A DNA stretch of 13,854 bases from Methanosarcina sp. (lineage in GTDB: Archaea; Halobacteriota; Methanosarcinia; Methanosarcinales; Methanosarcinaceae), in assembly GCA_013331265.1 (NCBI GenBank), contig DUGS01000063.1:1107-14960 (forward strand). The letters are read 5' to 3'. Numbering within the stretch: position 1 is the first letter of the stretch; each line of letters opens with the position of its first letter. Position numbers and translations under genes: made by a program. This document shows, piece by piece, positions 1-6,749 of this stretch. The notes below the pieces were generated by a model that did not search any database, was not told the DNA's origin, and worked only from the letters and a program-made list of their open reading frames with translations.

Positions 1-231
1 GAACAGCTTGGAATAAAATGGGATGAGTTTGATGTTGACCAGTTCCGCAGAGGCATGGACGTAGAGCTGGAACATGGGACCAGAGATCTCGCAACAAATG
101 TCACAAACGACGACCCTATAATGACAGGAAAGATTGCTCTGGCTCATCTTAATGAGTTTCCGGACTATTACGACAGACTGGGAGAAATGGAAGAGGAAGC
201 CGAAGAATACTGGGAAAAATCCGAACACTGA
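1..231 (+). CDS. DUF5661-like small protein, 3' end (5' truncated by window)
   Basis: Frame 1 is open from the first base to a TGA at 229-231 and gives 76 residues. The start lies outside the window. The visible part contains WDEFDVDQFRRGMDVELEHG, then TNVTNDDPIMTGKIALAHLN, then FPDYYDRLGEMEEEAEEYW. The ELEHG / TNVT-DD / GKIALAHLNE-PDYY-RL-MEEEAE pattern is what I remember of DUF5661, a small protein family of unknown function in archaea, bacteria and phages; this assignment is from memory. The protein is soluble and acidic, with no membrane segment. It is convergent with the TPR gene and separated from it by a bidirectional terminator hairpin. No function can be assigned. That it is a real coding end is well supported by composition and by the following terminator; the family name is less certain. 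Confidence 0.72.
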   Translation, partial: EQLGIKWDEFDVDQFRRGMDVELEHGTRDLATNVTNDDPIMTGKIALAHLNEFPDYYDRLGEMEEEAEEYWEKSEH

Positions 232-254
232 GCTTTTTAGAAAAAAAGTTTATC

Positions 255-300
255 GGTATGCATGTAAAGTTTCAGGCATACCACAAAATTCTTATTTTTT
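255..300. terminator. Bidirectional terminator hairpin between convergent genes
   Basis: GGTATGC at 255-261 and GCATACC at 276-282 form a perfect 7-bp stem with a 14-nt loop. On the + strand it is followed by a T-rich stretch ending in six T (295-300), which serves the DUF5661-like gene. On the - strand it is followed by seven T (the A-run at 241-247), which serves the TPR gene. Archaeal termination depends mainly on the T-run, so both directions are plausible. Confidence 0.6.
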
Positions 301-322
301 AGCTTATTTTCATTTTTGATTC

Positions 323-3300
323 TTAAACCTCATCGGGCTCCGGAACATACCAGTTTTCGCTGTCATTTCCATTTTTCTGGCCTTCATTTTTCTGACCTTC
401 ATTTTTCTGGCCATCTTCAGGCTCAGGAATATACCAGTACCCGGCATCTCTATCGGTTTCAGAGTAACTTTCATAAGTATCTTCATATTCCTCTTCAATT
501 TCAGAGGAATTGTTGTTTAACTGCTGAGAAACTTGAGTCGTGTTTATGCTGGTGTTTAGAGAAACATTATCCTCCCCACCATACCATCTCACAGGTAACG
601 AGTAATCAAGGTTGCCTATGTAGGTTTTGGGAATAAAGATACGAGTTCCCCTATTTTCCAGAGCTGCCTCAAAGCCGGGATCCACTGAATCAAGCCTTGC
701 CTTACATGCCGAAGCTTCATCAAATTCCTTTATTCGATAGTGGGAAAAACGCTTGTTATAAAGGACAGAAGGTGCATTGGGATTGATTGCAAGAGCACCC
801 TCATAAGAGTTTATCGATTCATTAACTTCTCCCAGCACATTTTGTAGATATCCCTTATTATACCATGCCGTTATGCAGTCCGGCTTTAAATGCGTCGTTT
901 TATTAAAGCAATCAAGAGCAGCGTTATTACTGCTTATTGCGAAATTCGCGCACCCTTTGAAATACCAGGATGCAGGGTTGTCTGGAGCATACACGAGGGC
1001 TTTATCATAGGTTGCAAGTGCCTCCTGATATCTCTCCATTTTAGATAAAGCAAAACCCTTGTTATTAATTGCATCAATATTTTTTGGGTCCAGCGTAAGG
1101 ATCTGGTCATAACAGGCGATTGCTGCTTCGAAATCCCCCATAGCTTCCAGAGCTTTGCCCTGTCGGTACATTATCTCTCTGTTCTCAGGCGTAATCTTGA
1201 GAATCTCCCCGTAGGTTGAAGCAGCATCCTCATACCTGCCGAGTTCTTCGAGCAAGGAAGCTTTCTCGGCCAGCACCTTTGAGTTGTTATGGTCAAGCTC
1301 CATAATTAGGTCATAGTCTTGCAGTGCCGCTTCCTGCTTTCCGGACCTGGCTAAAGCAAAAGCTCGGCCTTCCAGGGCTTCTATGTTTTCAGGCTCAAGT
1401 TTAAGAAGAGGATTGAAACAGGCAATTGCTTCATCATACCTGCCAAGGCTTACAAGGGCAAGAGATTTTCCCTTAAGGGCTTCCGAATCACTGGAGTTGA
1501 GAGCAAGTAACTGATCATAGTAAGCAACTGCTTCTTGAGACCTTCCAAGATCGCTTGAGGTAGAAGCCATTCCATACCATGCATTACTCGACTGAGGGTC
1601 AATATCCAGGGCTTTCTTATAACACTCAAGTGCTTCCTCACTTCTTCCGAGTTTGTCAAGGACAGACCCTTTCTCATACCATGCCTCGGTTCTTACAGGA
1701 TTAATCGCAAGAGCCATATCGTAGGAATAAAGTGCATCATCATACATCTCAATTTTGCTGCATGTTGAAGCTTTGCCGTACCATGCCGCATCGTAACTGA
1801 ATTCTGGACTCATATCGTTAAGGTTCCTTGAAAGGTCTGAACGGTCTTCAGGGCTTGCATAATCGTGGCTCAAAAGGTAAGGCCAGAAACCTACTGAAAC
1901 TGCCTTCCGTGGACTAATATTCAGATCTTTACGTTCTACCGATAAGGGAGTTGAGTTCCCAGACAACGTTTCCATATTCTTATTCAATCTGAAACGAGCA
2001 ATAGAATAACCTGAATTTATCTGGAGAGTCTGACTGTAGCAGTCTGAAGCTTCCTGATATCTTCCGAGCTGGTCAAGGAGAAGACCTTTGTTGTACCAGA
2101 TTTCGGGACTATCAGGTGCAACGGCAAGGACTCTGTCATAGCAAACAATGGAATCTTCATATTTTTCTATCTTTGCCAGGGCAAAAGCTTTTCCATACCA
2201 TGCAAGTGTGTAATTACCATCAAGATCGGTTGCTTCATCAAAACTTTTTGCGGCATCTTTGTACTGCCCAAGCTTTGAAGAATCATAGCCCTTTTTATAC
2301 CAGACTTTGGCATATCCTGAGTCCAGCTTCAGGGCTTTATCGTAGCAGTCAACAGCTTCTTTAGACCTGTTCAGTCTGTCAAGATCCTGTCCTTTTTTAT
2401 ACCAGACAACTGCATGTCCTGACTCGGTCTCAAGAATCCTATCATAACACTCAAGGGCAGACTCGTAGTTCTCAAGGTTGTCAAAAGCAAGTCCTTTATC
2501 ATACCAGATTTTAATTGCAGGAGATTTAAACTCGGGAACTTCAGAATAACTGGGAAGTGTAGAGTCGTAAGCATTAAGGTTTTTGAGAAGGCTATCTCCA
2601 GCTTCCTCTACATCAATTCCTGCATCAGGATTAAGGGCTTTCTCATAGCAGATTATTGCAGCGTCATACTGTCCCGTTGCATTAAGCACGAAACCTTTTC
2701 TATACCATGTATCAGTGTTATCAGGACTGTAAACGAGTATCTTGTCATAGCACTGCAGAGCCTCTTCATTTTTACCAAGCTGTTCGAGGCAGAACCCTTT
2801 TTTCTGGAGAGCGTTAAGGTTATCTGGCTCCGAAAGGAGGACAAAGTCATAGCAGGTCAGAGCATCCTGATACATTTCCATTCTCTCAAGGTCTGCGCCT
2901 TTATTGTACCAGGCCTCCACAAAGTCAGGGTTAAGGGAAATAGCCTGATCGTAACATTTTATTGCAGTTTCATAATCTCCGGAGATATCATGCATTGTTC
3001 CTTTCTGAGTCCAGAGTTCAAAATTTTCCGGGGTAATATTAAGGGCTCTATCAAAACAGCTCATTGCTTCTTTGTAGTTCTCAAGCCCGGCATACGCCTT
3101 TCCCTGCATTTTCAAAGCTTTTGAGGAGTTTGAGCCAAATTGAATTGAACTCTCATAAGAGGCTAAAGCTTCCTGGTCAAGACCGAGTTTCTCGGAGGCA
3201 AGAGCTTTCTGGAACCATAATCTGGAAAGATAATTATCCGTAGCGAAACTTTTCTCGCAGAAGGTGATTGTCTCTATAAAGTTTTGCGTCTGAAGGGACT

Positions 3301-3712
3301 TGTTGCCTTTTTCATACCAGCTTCCGGAAGAAACCGGGAAGATTGCAATAGCCCTGTCATAGCAGCTGATTGATTCTTCATATCTATCCAGAGAGTACAG
3401 AGCACATCCTTTCCCATACCATGCCATCGATGAGTTAAGGTCCATTTTAAGTACGTCTTCAAAGCATTCCATAGAAAGCTCATATTCTTTGAGGGAATAG
3501 AGATCATTGCCTTTCTTTAACATGCCTTCTACAGAAGTCGGGTGCTGCGCAAGTACTTCTTCAAGAGTAAGAGCGGCAGGGACTCCGCCTTCTACAACAT
3601 TCTGAGTTTCAGCTGCTTCTGCTACAGGTATAAAACCTGAGGTAAAAGATAAAGCAAAAGCCAAAAGACTGAAAGAACATACGATTAAACAGATTTTTTT
3701 AATTGAGCTCAT
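323..3712 (-). CDS. Large exported TPR-repeat protein (about 25 TPRs)
   Basis: 1129 residues. A signal peptide (K5-K6, hydrophobic 7-28, likely cleavage near AEA-A at 33/34) indicates export. Residues 62-1015 are nearly all 34-residue tetratricopeptide repeats of the WYxKG...LGRYEEAL.CYDKAL...P type. I count nine (62-367), five (401-570) and eleven (642-1015), separated by non-TPR linkers of about 33 and 71 residues. The 114-residue tail has a cluster of N-glycosylation sequons (NVS, NTS, NTT, NSS), an acidic Tyr-rich stretch, three GQKN(E/G) repeats and two WY(I/V)PEP motifs. No C-terminal membrane anchor or PGF-CTERM is visible, so a secreted or surface-associated protein-binding scaffold is inferred. 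TPR proteins mediate protein-protein contacts; the partner is unknown. The start ATG has GGGG about 6 nt upstream and a TATA box at a fitting distance. The gene stands alone, convergent with the DUF5661-like gene. Confidence 0.9.
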   Translation of the reverse strand: MSSIKKICLIVCSFSLLAFALSFTSGFIPVAEAAETQNVVEGGVPAALTLEEVLAQHPTSVEGMLKKGNDLYSLKEYELSMECFEDVLKMDLNSSMAWYGKGCALYSLDRYEESISCYDRAIAIFPVSSGSWYEKGNKSLQTQNFIETITFCEKSFATDNYLSRLWFQKALASEKLGLDQEALASYESSIQFGSNSSKALKMQGKAYAGLENYKEAMSCFDRALNITPENFELWTQKGTMHDISGDYETAIKCYDQAISLNPDFVEAWYNKGADLERMEMYQDALTCYDFVLLSEPDNLNALQKKGFCLEQLGKNEEALQCYDKILVYSPDNTDTWYRKGFVLNATGQYDAAIICYEKALNPDAGIDVEEAGDSLLKNLNAYDSTLPSYSEVPEFKSPAIKIWYDKGLAFDNLENYESALECYDRILETESGHAVVWYKKGQDLDRLNRSKEAVDCYDKALKLDSGYAKVWYKKGYDSSKLGQYKDAAKSFDEATDLDGNYTLAWYGKAFALAKIEKYEDSIVCYDRVLAVAPDSPEIWYNKGLLLDQLGRYQEASDCYSQTLQINSGYSIARFRLNKNMETLSGNSTPLSVERKDLNISPRKAVSVGFWPYLLSHDYASPEDRSDLSRNLNDMSPEFSYDAAWYGKASTCSKIEMYDDALYSYDMALAINPVRTEAWYEKGSVLDKLGRSEEALECYKKALDIDPQSSNAWYGMASTSSDLGRSQEAVAYYDQLLALNSSDSEALKGKSLALVSLGRYDEAIACFNPLLKLEPENIEALEGRAFALARSGKQEAALQDYDLIMELDHNNSKVLAEKASLLEELGRYEDAASTYGEILKITPENREIMYRQGKALEAMGDFEAAIACYDQILTLDPKNIDAINNKGFALSKMERYQEALATYDKALVYAPDNPASWYFKGCANFAISSNNAALDCFNKTTHLKPDCITAWYNKGYLQNVLGEVNESINSYEGALAINPNAPSVLYNKRFSHYRIKEFDEASACKARLDSVDPGFEAALENRGTRIFIPKTYIGNLDYSLPVRWYGGEDNVSLNTSINTTQVSQQLNNNSSEIEEEYEDTYESYSETDRDAGYWYIPEPEDGQKNEGQKNEGQKNGNDSENWYVPEPDEV
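370..414 (-). repeat. Three 15-bp tandem repeats in the TPR protein tail
   Basis: Three consecutive near-identical 15-bp units (starting at 370, 385 and 400, core CATTTTTCTGGCC on the + strand) encode the repeated pentapeptide GQKNE/GQKNE/GQKNG close to the C-terminus. Similar WYIPEPED and WYVPEPDE peptides flank the array, so the whole end of the protein looks duplicated and potentially variable in length. Confidence 0.75.
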
Positions 3713-3750
3713 TAAATACCCCGATTTATTCTAATGAGTTCCTCTGGAAT

Positions 3751-3760
3751 TATTTATAAG
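3751..3760 (-). promoter_or_regulatory. TATA box of the TPR gene
   Basis: Read on the - strand the sequence is CTTATAAATA, a good archaeal TATA element. Transcription would start about 25 bp downstream, near 3727, leaving a leader of roughly 15 nt that contains the GGGG at 3719-3722. This is inferred from spacing only. Confidence 0.55.
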
Positions 3761-3779
3761 CAGTATGTCAGCATCATTT

Positions 3780-3903
3780 AAGATAAGATCACTCTGTATA
3801 AAGATAAGATCACTCTGTATATACTATCTGTATATACTATCAAGATAAGATCACTCTGTATAAAGATAAGATCACTCTGTATATACTATCTGTATATACT
3901 ATC
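3780..3903. repeat. Perfect 62-bp tandem duplication upstream of the TPR promoter
   Basis: Positions 3780-3841 and 3842-3903 are identical over 62 bp. Each unit is itself built from two copies of a 21-bp element (starting AAGATAAGATCACTC) followed by an overlapping, twice-repeated 13-bp element (TGTATATACTATC). On the - strand the core TATACAGA therefore occurs six times, at spacings of 13, 21 and 28 bp. The array begins about 20 bp upstream of the TPR gene's TATA box, where activator or repressor sites could lie. It has no spacer structure typical of CRISPR. Confidence 0.9.
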
Positions 3904-3972
3904 TTAAATAATGTAAATAAGAGCATCCTATAAGTAATTACTCAAATAATAATTATATATATAGTAATTATA

Positions 3973-4122
3973 TTAATAAGTGATCATACAAATTCTTCCT
4001 GCCCCCAGAGACATCCTTCCATTTTGGACTGAATCTCTTCCTACTATTTCCAGTACATACTTATTTAATTTGAGTGCTTCTCCTATATATAATTTATACA
4101 GTTTATTACGGAAATTACAAGG
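3973..4122 (-). pseudogene. Possible gene relic (50 open codons, no usable start)
   Basis: On the - strand, 50 codons are open between an upstream TAG and a TAA at 3973-3975. The translation reads like protein (for example KLYIGEALKLNKYVLEIVGR, and later SLGAGRICMITY). The stretch is richer in G and C than its surroundings. The first Met lies only 13 residues before the end, so it cannot be an intact gene as it stands. I do not recognise the family. It may be the decayed 3' end of a lost gene, or chance. Confidence 0.22.
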
Positions 4123-4190
4123 TTTCTATGAAGACTATCAAGTCTATGAGGACATCAGGTTTTCAATGTAAAACCACTAAATTTTATATA

Positions 4191-4259
4191 AGTGTCAATA
4201 TCTATTAATTTAGTATTAATATCTAATAATTTCATGTAAGTATTAATATCTGATTATAT
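4191..4259. repeat. Degenerate AT-rich repeats
   Basis: Three imperfect copies of a roughly 21-bp element with core AGTATTAATATCT start at 4191, 4212 and 4239; a shorter match (AGTATTAATG) lies at 4361-4370. Low complexity makes chance or replication slippage the simplest explanation. Confidence 0.45.
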
Positions 4260-4297
4260 ATATTTCCAAAAGATGTGAAATTAATAGATAATTCTTA

Positions 4298-4345
4298 AAT
4301 TCACAGGATAATGCTGGATTTAATTCACAGGATAATGCTGGATTT
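4298..4345. repeat. 24-bp perfect tandem duplication
   Basis: The units 4298-4321 and 4322-4345 are identical (each begins AATTCACAGGATAATGCTGG). Like the 62-bp duplication about 400 bp away, this is a recent-looking direct duplication in noncoding DNA. Confidence 0.85.
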
Positions 4346-4510
4346 ATATCACATGGTCACAGTATTAATGTTTAGGTTTCGATAGTTAGGTTTCAGTACA
4401 TTACAGGGCTATTATCTTAAAGGAGATTATATCTCTCATTCTTGCCCAGATCAAGTAGTATTGTTATTAAACAGTAAAAACCTTTTCAGTACAAAATCTT
4501 CAAGATATGC

Positions 4511-4523
4511 ATAAAGTATAATA
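4511..4523 (+). promoter_or_regulatory. Candidate TATA box of the HD-domain gene
   Basis: ATAAAGTATAATA lies 26-38 bp before the ATG at 4549. If used, transcription would begin only a few bases before the start codon, giving a leaderless or nearly leaderless mRNA. Other AT-rich stretches upstream could serve instead. Confidence 0.3.
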
Positions 4524-4548
4524 CCTTCATATTTCTTATTGCAGGAGC

Positions 4549-5334
4549 ATGCAGAAGGAAGACCTGGATTTTTTCAGGAAGTGGTTTTTCGAATATGTAA
4601 GACAATTCTCTTCTCCTGACCCTTTTATTCAGGAAAATATTGAGTTAAAGATCAAACACACTGGAAGAGTCTGTGAAAATATTCTTTTACTTTCTAAATC
4701 TGAAAAAATAAGCGAAAAGGAATGCATGCTTGCAGAAGTAATAGCTCTATTTCATGACCTGGGCCGTTTTGAACAGTTCATGAAATATAAAACGTTTAGA
4801 GATTCTGAATCAGAGAACCACGCTGTCCTGAGTGTGAAAATTCTGAGCAACAAAAAAGTTCTATCCCGCCTTTCAGCAGAAGAAGAAAATCTCATCCTGA
4901 AAGCTATAGAATACCACAACCGAATGGAGATCCCACAAAATATAGATAAGTGCAGCAAACTTAATTTTTTCTCCAAGCTGATAAGGGATGCAGATAAGAT
5001 TGATATCTTGAAGCTTTCTAGTGAAGAATATTCGGAAGGTAAATATCTGAATCCGGCATTAGAATTAAATCTGCCTGATACTCAGGGATATTCAGAACCC
5101 ATAGTTTCAGAAATTCTTAATAACAGAATGGCAAAAATCGTGGACATGAAAAACAGAAACGACGTAAAACTTCTTCGTCTAAGCTGGATTTTTGACATAA
5201 ATTTCCCTGCAACTTTTTCCCTTCTTAAAGAATATGGTTATCTCGAGACAATAATGTCCTCTCTGCCTGAAATAAAAGAAACGAACCTTTTAAAAAGGCA
5301 TTTTGAAAACTATTTGAATTCAATTGAAACATGA
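4549..5334 (+). CDS. HD-domain metal-dependent phosphohydrolase
   Basis: 261 residues, soluble, no signal peptide. It carries the HD-superfamily metal-site pattern: H37 (KIKHTGRV), H69-D70 (ALFHDLGRF), H91 (ENHAVLS), H123 (IEYHNR) and D149 in RDADKIDIL. HD proteins of this build hydrolyse phosphate esters of nucleotides or related substrates using a divalent metal; the substrate here is unknown. The C-terminal part (about 160-261) carries no motif I recognise. The start is set by the ATG at 4549, because an in-frame TAA lies 30 bp upstream and the next Met is residue 60. The purine-rich GGAG lies only 1 nt before this ATG, which is unusually close. The gene stands alone, convergent with the Nif3-like gene with a 48-bp gap. 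The class is secure, the role open. Confidence 0.87.
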   Translation: MQKEDLDFFRKWFFEYVRQFSSPDPFIQENIELKIKHTGRVCENILLLSKSEKISEKECMLAEVIALFHDLGRFEQFMKYKTFRDSESENHAVLSVKILSNKKVLSRLSAEEENLILKAIEYHNRMEIPQNIDKCSKLNFFSKLIRDADKIDILKLSSEEYSEGKYLNPALELNLPDTQGYSEPIVSEILNNRMAKIVDMKNRNDVKLLRLSWIFDINFPATFSLLKEYGYLETIMSSLPEIKETNLLKRHFENYLNSIET

Positions 5335-5382
5335 GTAATACTGGTTGAGTAACATCGGTAAAAATATCACTTATCAAAGAGT

Positions 5383-6303
5383 TTATTCGAGGTATCTTCT
5401 TCGGTTTTCATTGCCCAGGCTGCGCCGGTAATCCGAGCGTATCTGGTTTCTTGCCTGCTCTTCGAGCATGAGATCAAGCGAGTCCTTCTCCTCTTCTTTC
5501 TGTTTACAGTCTTCTTTTCCTTCTTTTATATTAAGTTCAGCCTTATTCTTGTCAGCTCTGAAGTCAAATGCCCTGAGCCCGGAAGGCTGGTCAATAAATT
5601 CGACAGCAATTCCAAGAAGACTGTGCAGTCTGGGGCATAAGGCTTTCATACCCGGGTTTTCAGTGGCATAATGGGTTGCATCAATCAGGCAGAGGTCTCC
5701 GTTCATTCTGAGAACGTCATGTTTAAGCTCTGATGAAATAAAGGCATCAACCCCGCTTTCCCTGGCGATTTTAAGGAATTCATTCCGGAAGCCGCTACCT
5801 CCCACAACCATAACCTTACTGATCTCTTGCTTTTCCCCGGCATACATGACAGGAGTTTGCAGGCAATCTGAAACATAAGCTGCCAGTTCAGCCGAAGAAC
5901 AGGTTTCAATATCCCCTATCCTGCCAATCTCTGAAGTCTTGATATTTTTGAGTCCGAGATTGGCTGCAAGAACATCATTAATTCCTCCATCGGCTCTGTC
6001 GTAATTTGTGTGCATACTGTACAGGGATATCCCGTGGTCAAGCGCGATCTTAAGGGAAGATGCCAGAGATTTTGAAATTATGTTTACTGGATGGAAGATC
6101 AGGGTGTGATGTGTAATCAGCATGTCCGCCCCAATTTCAGCCGCTTTTTCAAGCACGTAAGAATTTGCATCCAGAGCAACTGCAATCCTGCTCACATCAT
6201 CCTTAAGCCCAAGGATCAACCCAATTCTACCTTTATCGAAGTCGTCGGCAAGTTCAGGTGGAGCTATCTCTTCAAGGGTCTGCACAATTTTTGTAAGTTT
6301 CAT
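5383..6303 (-). CDS. Nif3-like dinuclear metal-centre protein
   Basis: 306 residues. The NIF3/YbgI family fold is indicated by the metal-ligand motifs: H65-H66 in ITHHTLIF, the MHTNYDRADGGIND segment with D102, and DATHYATEN with H211 and E215. Family members form hexameric rings with a dinuclear metal site; a GTP cyclohydrolase-like or general hydrolase role has been suggested, but the reaction remains unsettled. Usual family length is about 250 residues. Here residues from about 245 onwards form a highly charged Lys/Glu/Arg-rich extension ending in NRRRYLE, unlike the core. The ATG at 6303 is preceded by TGAGG with 7 nt spacing, a good ribosome binding site. No operon partner is visible downstream; the HD-domain gene converges on it. 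Family assignment is firm, biochemical role not. Confidence 0.92.
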   Translation of the reverse strand: MKLTKIVQTLEEIAPPELADDFDKGRIGLILGLKDDVSRIAVALDANSYVLEKAAEIGADMLITHHTLIFHPVNIISKSLASSLKIALDHGISLYSMHTNYDRADGGINDVLAANLGLKNIKTSEIGRIGDIETCSSAELAAYVSDCLQTPVMYAGEKQEISKVMVVGGSGFRNEFLKIARESGVDAFISSELKHDVLRMNGDLCLIDATHYATENPGMKALCPRLHSLLGIAVEFIDQPSGLRAFDFRADKNKAELNIKEGKEDCKQKEEEKDSLDLMLEEQARNQIRSDYRRSLGNENRRRYLE

Positions 6304-6359
6304 GGAAAAACCTCAGGATACAGGAAAATTTAGAAGTACTGGTTCTCGCTGGTCAGAAC

Positions 6360-6488
6360 TCAGATTAAGTGTTTATTACATTTAATTTCAACCCTGAATT
6401 GATGGGTTGGATGAGATAATCTGATAAGATCTGGCAGTTCACTTCTGTCAGCGCAATTACTTATTTTTATGTCTCTTTCAAGCTCCAT
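6360..6488 (-). CDS. Candidate small ORF upstream of the Nif3-like gene
   Basis: ATG at 6488-6486 to TGA at 6362-6360 gives 42 residues, MELERDIKISNCADRSELPD followed by a Leu/Ile/His-rich half. It sits on the same strand as the Nif3-like gene, 56 bp upstream, so it could be cotranscribed. The composition resembles a soluble protein rather than random AT-rich translation. However, no ribosome binding site is visible, and it matches no family I know. Existence as a gene is unproven. Confidence 0.18.
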   Translation of the reverse strand: MELERDIKISNCADRSELPDLIRLSHPTHQFRVEIKCNKHLI

Positions 6489-6554
6489 AACTTATTTTGA
6501 TTCTACAAGTCAATTTCATTTGAAAATGGGCCAGCTTTGTGTTTAAAAGACCTA

Positions 6555-6569
6555 CATTTATATAATATA
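6555..6569 (+). promoter_or_regulatory. TATA-like promoter with adjacent palindrome
   Basis: CATTTATATAATATA matches an archaeal TATA element well. The palindrome GCTAA-ACA-TTAGC (6573-6585) starts a few bases downstream and would sit between the TATA box and the expected start site near 6590, a position where repressors can act. If this promoter serves the gene at 6960, the leader would be about 370 nt, long but not unusual for Methanosarcina mRNAs. Confidence 0.35.
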
Positions 6570-6749
6570 GTCGCTAAACATTAGCAAAAATTAAAATAGG
6601 ATATACGAAGATATTTTATAGAGATATAGATAAGATTCCGTTGATAGATTAATCAATCAAAAATTAAGAAATTTCGATTTCATAGGAATGAAAGTGAAAT
6701 CACTAAGAATAGTAATAAAATTAATAATTATAAAAAATAAATTGAAAAT

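Larger units (their letters stand above)
3713..4548. other. AT-rich, repeat-rich intergenic region (836 bp)
   Basis: This gap separates the divergent TPR and HD-domain genes. It holds the TPR promoter, the 62-bp tandem duplication, a protein-like but start-less minus frame at 3973-4122, degenerate AGTATTAATATCT repeats (4191-4259, with one more near 4361), a 24-bp tandem duplication (4298-4345) and two TTAGGTTTC copies 14 bp apart (4372 and 4386). No convincing intact gene or structured RNA was recognised. Confidence 0.7.

Noticed and set aside
316..636. 106-residue + strand ORF opposite the TPR gene tail
   Set aside because: His/Phe-rich repeats simply mirror the GQKNE repeat DNA on the other strand.
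3780..3903. CRISPR array
   Set aside because: The repeats are directly adjacent and the intervening sequence is also duplicated; there are no unique spacers and no cas genes in view.
3980..4171. 63-residue + strand ORF in the repeat-rich intergenic region
   Set aside because: No ribosome binding site, and it lies opposite the more protein-like minus frame at 3973-4122; its composition fits an antisense shadow.
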